From contig DJTQ01000428.1 of assembly GCA_002439285.1 (NCBI GenBank), forward strand, positions 1 to 13,044: a stretch of 13,044 bases of DNA. Reading direction: 5' to 3'. Origin of the DNA: Paenibacillaceae bacterium UBA6304. GTDB taxonomy: Bacteria; Bacillota; Bacilli; Paenibacillales; Paenibacillaceae. Below, in pieces: positions 8,663 to 13,044 of the stretch; positions within the stretch are counted from its first letter, which is position 1, and the number at the start of each line of letters is the position of its first letter. The notes under the pieces were generated by a model. The model had not been told where the DNA came from. It made no database searches and saw only the letters and a list, made by a program, of their open reading frames with translations. A program made the translations under genes and the position numbers.

Positions 8663-9026
8663 CTGACAATCCTTCCTTTCCCAAAACCCCCTGCCGGTAT
8701 TTGTAGCAGAGACGAAAAACATAGGACAGAAGAGATAAACAATGATATAATTATAAGATATGGGGATTTTATAAGTTTTTTGAACGTTTTTTTGAACAAC
8801 CTCTCAAAATGCCTATATTCGTAGTGTATGAAGAGTGGAAGCATTGGGAATGGACACATCCCCATTTTATTTGTGCCTCCCTGAGATGGATGACAGGACA
8901 CACGTTTAATTATTCATGATTTGTGAAAGAAATATAATGAATTCGAGTCAAGCTCACAGGTCATGTTTCTCAGGTCTATATTCCATTTACATAGGCACAT
9001 GGATAGATTATTGAAGGAGGTCCAGC
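8663..9026. promoter_or_regulatory. Divergent intergenic region between the ATP-grasp gene and gyrA
   Basis: This gap holds the likely promoters of both genes. For gyrA, TATAAT at 8933-8938 has only a poor -35 (TTATTC, 8910-8915) at 17 bases; the transcript would start near 8945, leaving a leader of about 80 bases. For the minus gene, TATAAA (8773-8768) with TTCAAA (8796-8791) at 17 bases, and a lone TATAAT (8755-8750), are candidates. The gyrA ribosome site AAGGAGG (9014-9020) lies 6 bases before its ATG. I see no operator or riboswitch I can name. Confidence 0.4.
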
Positions 9027-11570
9027 ATGGCGGAAGAAAAATTTTCCCAAATTATAGACCGGGACATTAATGTGGAAATGCGCGAGTCCTTTATGGATTA
9101 TGCCATGAGCATTATCGTCAGCCGTGCTTTGCCGGATGTAAGGGATGGTCTGAAACCGGTGCATCGGCGTATTTTGTACGCCATGAACGAGCTTGGCATG
9201 CATCCTGATAAGCCGTTTAAGAAATCGGCCAGAATCGTCGGCGAAGTTATCGGTAAATATCACCCTCATGGTGATTCAGCGGTTTATGAGACAATGGTGC
9301 GGATGGCCCAGGATTTTTCCATGCGGTATATGCTAGTTGATGGTCATGGCAACTTCGGCTCGATTGACGGAGACTTTGCGGCGGCTATGCGTTATACGGA
9401 AGCGCGTCTTTCAAAGATTGCGATGGAAATGCTGCGCGATATTAATAAAGAGACTGTTGATTTTATGCCGAACTACGACGGGGAGGAACATGAACCGGTC
9501 GTGCTTCCGGCACGTTATCCGAATTTGTTGGTCAACGGGGTATCGGGGATTGCCGTAGGGATGGCGACCAATATACCGCCGCATAATCTCGGAGAAGTCA
9601 TTGACGGGGTGCAAGCGCTGATTGAGAATCCGGATCTGGATTCCCTGGATTTGATGGAATATATCAAAGGCCCGGATTTTCCTACGGCCGGTTATATTAT
9701 CGGACGGACGGGGGTTCGCCAGGCATATACGACTGGACGCGGTTCTATTACGATGCGGGCCAAGACCAGAATCGAAGAGAACAACAACAAAGCCCGGATT
9801 ATTGTGGATGAGCTCCCTTACCAAGTTAACAAAGCCCGGTTGGTTGAGAAAATTGCCGAGTTGGTCAGAGAGAAGAGAATCGACGGGATTACGGATTTGC
9901 GCGACGAATCAGACCGTACCGGGATGAGAGTCGTAATTGAGCTGCGCCGGGATGTCAATCCGAACATTGTATTGAACAACCTGTACAAGCATACGGCGCT
10001 GCAAAGCACTTTCGGTATCAATATGCTGGCGATCGTGAACAATGAGCCGAAGATTTTGACGCTGAAAGAAGTCCTTCATCATTATATACAGCATCAGATC
10101 GAAGTTATTCGCCGCCGGACGGAATTTGACCTGAAAAAGGCGGAAGCACGCGCTCATATCCTGGAAGGATTGCGTACGGCGTTGGATCATCTCGATGAAG
10201 TCATCGCATTGATCCGCGGTTCGCAAACAACGGAAATTGCCCGTAACGGACTGATGGAGCGCTTCGGACTTAGTCAGGAACAGGCCCAGGCGATTCTGGA
10301 CATGCGCTTGCAACGCTTGACCGGGTTGGAACGCGACAAGATTGAGAACGAGTACCAGGAGCTGCTGCAAAAGATTGCGGAATACCGCGAGATTTTGGCG
10401 AATGAAGCGCTTGTTCTGCAAATTATTAGCGATGAGCTCCAAGAGATCCGCGAACGGTTTGCGGATGAACGCCGGACCGAGATTTTGGTCGGGGAAGAAA
10501 GCATTCTGGACGAGGACTTGATTCCGCAGGAAGAGGTCGTAATTACGATTACTCATACCGGTTATATCAAGAGATTGCCTTTAACCACTTACCGCAGCCA
10601 GAAGCGCGGTGGACGAGGTGTCGTCGGAATGGATACGAAGGACAACGATTTTGTGGAGCATCTGTTCGTGACGAACTCGCACCACTATCTGATGTTCTTT
10701 ACCGACCGGGGCAAGGCCTACCGTCTTAAAGCTTATGAAATTCCTGAGCTTGGCCGGACGGCGCGGGGGACCCCGATCATCAACCTCATTCAGATCGAGC
10801 AAGGAGAGACAGTCAATGCGGTCATTCCTGTAGAACGCTTCGATGAGGACAAGTATCTGTTCTTTGCTACCCGTTCAGGGGTTGTGAAGAAAACGCCGAT
10901 CGAAGACTATATCAATATCCGTAAAGGCGGGTTAATTGCCGTAAATCTCCGGGAGGATGACATCTTGATCGATGTTAAACTTACGGACGGCAATCAAGAA
11001 CTCATTATGGGTACGGCTCAAGGTATGTCGATCCGCTTCCCTGAAAGTGATGTCCGTTCCATGGGCAGAGCTGCTACCGGGGTTAAAGGGATTACGCTGG
11101 ATAGTGATGATGAATTGATCGGGATGGACGTCATCGTTCCGGACCAGGATATTCTCATTGTTACGACCAAGGGTTACGGAAAACGGACGCCGGCTTCGGA
11201 GTATCGGATTCAGGGCCGGGGCGGTAAAGGGATCAAGACGATCAATGTAACGGAGAAGAACGGTCCTGTCGTCGGTTTGAAGGTCGTGAAGGATGATGAA
11301 GACCTGATGATTATTACATCCAGCGGTACCCTGATCCGGACGAGCATGGAAGGTATTTCGACCATGGGCCGGAACACGCAGGGCGTGAAGCTGATTAATA
11401 TTCGTGAGGATGATTCTGTGGCTACCGTCTGCCGCTCGGATAAGACCGAGGAGGAGCCGGAAGAGGAATCCCTGGATCAAGAGGGTCAAGAGGTATCGGA
11501 AACGCCTGAGGGCGCTGATACGGTGGCTCCGGATTCATCTGAACAAGAACCCGAGGGTTCGGAAGAGTAA
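9027..11570 (+). CDS. gyrA: DNA gyrase subunit A
   Basis: GyrA cuts and rejoins DNA for gyrase. The 847 residues start at an ATG with AAGGAGG 6 bases before it. The winged-helix region holds [10 protein letters not shown] with S84 and E88, the positions changed in quinolone-resistant strains, here the common sensitive residues. The DNA-linking tyrosine is Y123 in [12 protein letters not shown]. The C-terminal beta-pinwheel begins near residue 510 with the GyrA box QKRGGRG (525-531), needed for DNA wrapping, and repeats of the [10 protein letters not shown] type follow. The last 44 residues (804-847) are an acidic tail with 19 Asp/Glu. Unlike in B. subtilis, a gene on the other strand separates it from gyrB, so it has its own promoter region and terminator. 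Confidence 0.98.
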   Translation: MAEEKFSQIIDRDINVEMRESFMDYAMSIIVSRALPDVRDGLKPVHRRILYAMNELGMHPDKPFKKSARIVGEVIGKYHPHGDSAVYETMVRMAQDFSMRYMLVDGHGNFGSIDGDFAAAMRYTEARLSKIAMEMLRDINKETVDFMPNYDGEEHEPVVLPARYPNLLVNGVSGIAVGMATNIPPHNLGEVIDGVQALIENPDLDSLDLMEYIKGPDFPTAGYIIGRTGVRQAYTTGRGSITMRAKTRIEENNNKARIIVDELPYQVNKARLVEKIAELVREKRIDGITDLRDESDRTGMRVVIELRRDVNPNIVLNNLYKHTALQSTFGINMLAIVNNEPKILTLKEVLHHYIQHQIEVIRRRTEFDLKKAEARAHILEGLRTALDHLDEVIALIRGSQTTEIARNGLMERFGLSQEQAQAILDMRLQRLTGLERDKIENEYQELLQKIAEYREILANEALVLQIISDELQEIRERFADERRTEILVGEESILDEDLIPQEEVVITITHTGYIKRLPLTTYRSQKRGGRGVVGMDTKDNDFVEHLFVTNSHHYLMFFTDRGKAYRLKAYEIPELGRTARGTPIINLIQIEQGETVNAVIPVERFDEDKYLFFATRSGVVKKTPIEDYINIRKGGLIAVNLREDDILIDVKLTDGNQELIMGTAQGMSIRFPESDVRSMGRAATGVKGITLDSDDELIGMDVIVPDQDILIVTTKGYGKRTPASEYRIQGRGGKGIKTINVTEKNGPVVGLKVVKDDEDLMIITSSGTLIRTSMEGISTMGRNTQGVKLINIREDDSVATVCRSDKTEEEPEEESLDQEGQEVSETPEGADTVAPDSSEQEPEGSEE

Positions 11571-11583
11571 ACTATCCAATAAG

Positions 11584-11613
11584 CCAGATCTCCATTTGGA
11601 GGTCTGGTTTTTT
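11584..11613 (+). terminator. Terminator after gyrA
   Basis: CCAGATCTCC (11584-11593) pairs with GGAGGTCTGG (11598-11607) with one G-U pair, a four-base loop ATTT, and a run of six T immediately after. It begins 13 bases past the gyrA stop. Confidence 0.9.
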
Positions 11614-11643
11614 GTTTGCGAATTTTGCAGGATATAAAAATGA

Positions 11644-11672
11644 TTGTTGGGCAGGAAGTCTCGTAATATAAT
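11644..11672 (+). promoter_or_regulatory. Promoter of the HD-GYP gene (sigma-A type)
   Basis: TTGTTG (11644-11649), a 17-base spacer and a perfect TATAAT (11667-11672). The start point would be near 11679, with a leader of about 68 bases. It lies between the gyrA terminator and the next gene, which suggests independent expression. Confidence 0.65.
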
Positions 11673-11746
11673 GACTGTACAATAGTACTATTTCACTAGA
11701 TTAGGGTATCTACCCTACACAATGGAGAATTGAGGAGCGAGTGAAC

Positions 11747-12856
11747 ATGGCGAGTGTCCCTGTATTAGAACTTAAACCCGGATTGAAAATTGTGAACCAT
11801 GTGCATACTCCCCTGGGCGGGCTTTTACTGCAAAAAGGAAAAGTGCTTCTGCCCAGAGATTTGGATGTATTACGTGCCTTTATGGTCCAGCAGGTGGAGA
11901 TCGAGGAGGCTCAGGGGAACGGGCGGGACGACTTGGACGACGTTATGGATTCCGGCAAAACAGGACGGGGTTCGTTTGCTGCGACATCTTCAGCGCCATA
12001 TGATAGTGAGTCATCGCCGACTGCACTTCTTCATAAGGAATATGATCGGATGCTGCATTTGGTGAAAAGCGCATTTCAATCCGTTCTGGCCTCCGAGCTG
12101 CCGATCTATGAACTGCGCCATCAGTTGGAGGCCTTGATCAAACAATTGAAGTATTTTAATGTACTGACTTTTACTCCGCGCAATGTAAACGAATATGACT
12201 ATTTGTTTCATAATGCCATATTGTCGGCATTAACTTCTTATTTGATCGCAAGATGGTGTGACCTGCCACAAAAAGATTGGATGCAGGTTGCCTTCGCCGG
12301 ACTTTTGCATGATATAGGTAATACTAAGATTGATCCGGGAATTCTATATAAGCCAGGGTTACTTACGGACGAAGAATCGGAAGAAATGCGCATGCACACC
12401 ACCTATGGTTATCAGCAGCTCCGCAAAACGTCCGCCATTAATGAAGGGGTAAGACTTACGGCATTGCAGCACCATGAAAAAATGGATGGAACCGGTTATC
12501 CATTCCGCCTGACGGGGGATAAAATCCATACCTATGCTAAAATCGTGGCCGTTGCCGATATTTTTCATGCTATGACGTTAAACCGCAGATACCGCAAAGC
12601 CCAGTCGCCTTATTTGGTACTGGAGCAGATCAAGTCAGAGGCATTCGGCAAGCTCGATCCAGGCATTGTACAGACCTTTGTGGAAAAAGTGACGCAATTC
12701 CACAACGGGATGCGCGTACGTCTCAGTAACGACAGCGTGGGAGAGATCGTCTTCTCTGATCGGCAGTATCCGACGCGGCCCATGGTGTCTGTACAGGGAG
12801 AAATCGTCAATTTGGTGCAAGCAAGACACCTTCATATTGAAGAAGTTCTTTCTTAG
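11747..12856 (+). CDS. HD-GYP domain protein, probable cyclic-dinucleotide phosphodiesterase
   Basis: A 369-residue cytoplasmic protein with no signal peptide or membrane segment. The N-terminal part (about 1-60, LKPGLKIVNHVHTPLGGLLL) resembles the small domain preceding many HD-GYP modules. A variable Ser/Asp-rich linker follows (about 60-95), then the HD-GYP domain (about 130-325): HDIG (H188-D189), KPGLLTDEE, HHEKMDGTGYP (242-252) and the last metal ligand D271 in VADIFHAM. HD-GYP enzymes hydrolyse cyclic di-GMP and related dinucleotides. The residue after HDIG is Asn where Lys is usual, so activity or substrate may differ. A short C-terminal segment (VRLSNDSVGEIVF) looks like a small beta domain. 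Start: GAGGAG (11732-11737) is 9 bases before ATG 11747; GTG 11741 is too close. A role in motility or biofilm control is inference. Confidence 0.85.
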   Translation: MASVPVLELKPGLKIVNHVHTPLGGLLLQKGKVLLPRDLDVLRAFMVQQVEIEEAQGNGRDDLDDVMDSGKTGRGSFAATSSAPYDSESSPTALLHKEYDRMLHLVKSAFQSVLASELPIYELRHQLEALIKQLKYFNVLTFTPRNVNEYDYLFHNAILSALTSYLIARWCDLPQKDWMQVAFAGLLHDIGNTKIDPGILYKPGLLTDEESEEMRMHTTYGYQQLRKTSAINEGVRLTALQHHEKMDGTGYPFRLTGDKIHTYAKIVAVADIFHAMTLNRRYRKAQSPYLVLEQIKSEAFGKLDPGIVQTFVEKVTQFHNGMRVRLSNDSVGEIVFSDRQYPTRPMVSVQGEIVNLVQARHLHIEEVLS

Positions 12857-12858
12857 GG

Positions 12859-12888
12859 TTGCTTTTTAGGTTAGTTATGAGGTATAGT
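12859..12888 (+). promoter_or_regulatory. Candidate upstream rRNA operon promoter (P1)
   Basis: TTGCTT (12859-12864), an 18-base spacer and TATAGT (12883-12888), starting 3 bases after the HD-GYP stop. No terminator hairpin separates it from that gene, so some read-through into the rRNA operon is possible. Tandem promoters are usual before Bacillus rRNA operons. Confidence 0.4.
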
Positions 12889-12955
12889 AATATTCGCTGC
12901 TGCGGAAGGCAGATCGGGATTTAAATCTTGATAAAAAAGTTTTTTTAAAAAAGAC

Positions 12956-12984
12956 TTGCAAGATTCCGCAGTAAGTGATATATT
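12956..12984 (+). promoter_or_regulatory. rRNA operon promoter (P2) with A/T-tract upstream element
   Basis: TTGCAA (12956-12961), a 17-base spacer and TATATT (12979-12984). Directly upstream, 12931-12950 consists of A- and T-tracts, like the UP element that draws the RNA polymerase alpha subunit. The predicted first base is G near 12991, as in Bacillus rRNA promoters that respond to GTP level. Confidence 0.7.
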
Positions 12985-12990
12985 ATAAGA

Positions 12991-13044
12991 GTTGCCGCTT
13001 AAACAACGGTAACAACGAAAAACGAAGTTGATCTTTGAAAACTG
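12991..13044 (+). other. Leader of a ribosomal RNA operon, 16S gene beyond the window
   Basis: The stretch after the promoter forms a small stem (GTTGCCG 12991-12997 with CGGTAAC 13007-13013, one G-U pair) and ends in TGATCTTTGAAAACTG (13029-13044). That sequence resembles the boxA antitermination element and the conserved leader just upstream of 16S in Bacillus and Paenibacillus rRNA operons. An rRNA operon directly after gyrA is also the arrangement in B. subtilis. No mature 16S sequence lies within the window. Confidence 0.75.

Noticed and set aside
8663..8722. ATG 8722 as the start of the ATP-grasp gene
   Set aside because: It has no purine-rich site upstream, while the TTG at 8662 has AAGGAAGG at 8 bases and gives a family-like N-terminus. 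It is not fully excluded.
8809..8919. A 36-residue plus-strand frame beginning MPIFVVYEEWKHWEW before gyrA
   Set aside because: There is no ribosome binding site, the protein is short and unrecognised, and the region is better explained as promoter DNA.

Overview
The window reads as the chromosomal replication-origin region of a Firmicute, most likely Paenibacillus or a close relative. The grounds are the gene order dnaA-dnaN-yaaA-recF-remB-gyrB, gyrA further on, and an rRNA operon leader at the right edge. Supporting details are strong AAGGAGG-type ribosome binding sites, a DnaA beginning MDSHTSD, a YheC/YheD-type ATP-grasp gene between gyrB and gyrA, and an HD-GYP gene between gyrA and the rRNA promoter. 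The genus is an inference from remembered family resemblance. No database search was done.

Layout. Positions 1-885 hold the 3' part of a gluconokinase gene, closed by a hairpin terminator. Positions 960-1387 are the upstream half of oriC: four exact DnaA boxes (TTATNCACA), several one-mismatch boxes, one exact Spo0A box and an extended -10 dnaA promoter. dnaA starts at a GTG inside a DnaA-box-like sequence (1388-2734). The 330-base dnaA-dnaN gap is the downstream half of oriC. It holds a hairpin made of two inverted DnaA-box-like sequences, one perfect box, a GC cluster, a run of DnaA-trios and an AT-rich stretch where unwinding would be expected. This is the two-part layout of the Bacillus subtilis origin.

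Positions 3065-7847 carry dnaN, yaaA, recF, remB and gyrB on the + strand, with gaps of 13-51 bases and no internal terminator, so they are probably co-transcribed. gyrB ends at a strong hairpin that also lies just past the stop codon of the convergent ATP-grasp gene (7889-8662, minus). gyrA (9027-11570) has its own upstream region and terminator. An HD-GYP gene with its own promoter follows (11747-12856). The last 190 bases hold two candidate rRNA promoters and a leader with a boxA-like sequence. The 16S gene itself would start beyond the window.

Together the genes cover initiation (DnaA), processivity (DnaN), gap repair and fork restart (RecF), supercoiling (GyrAB) and rRNA synthesis, plus two accessory genes of spore/envelope or signalling type. 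Every reading frame called here is intact. I found no insertion sequence, phage gene, CRISPR array or tRNA, and I do not see a clearly new system. The most interesting signals are the origin's fine structure and departures from the usual neighbourhood: gluconokinase rather than rpmH beside dnaA, and gyrB separated from gyrA.
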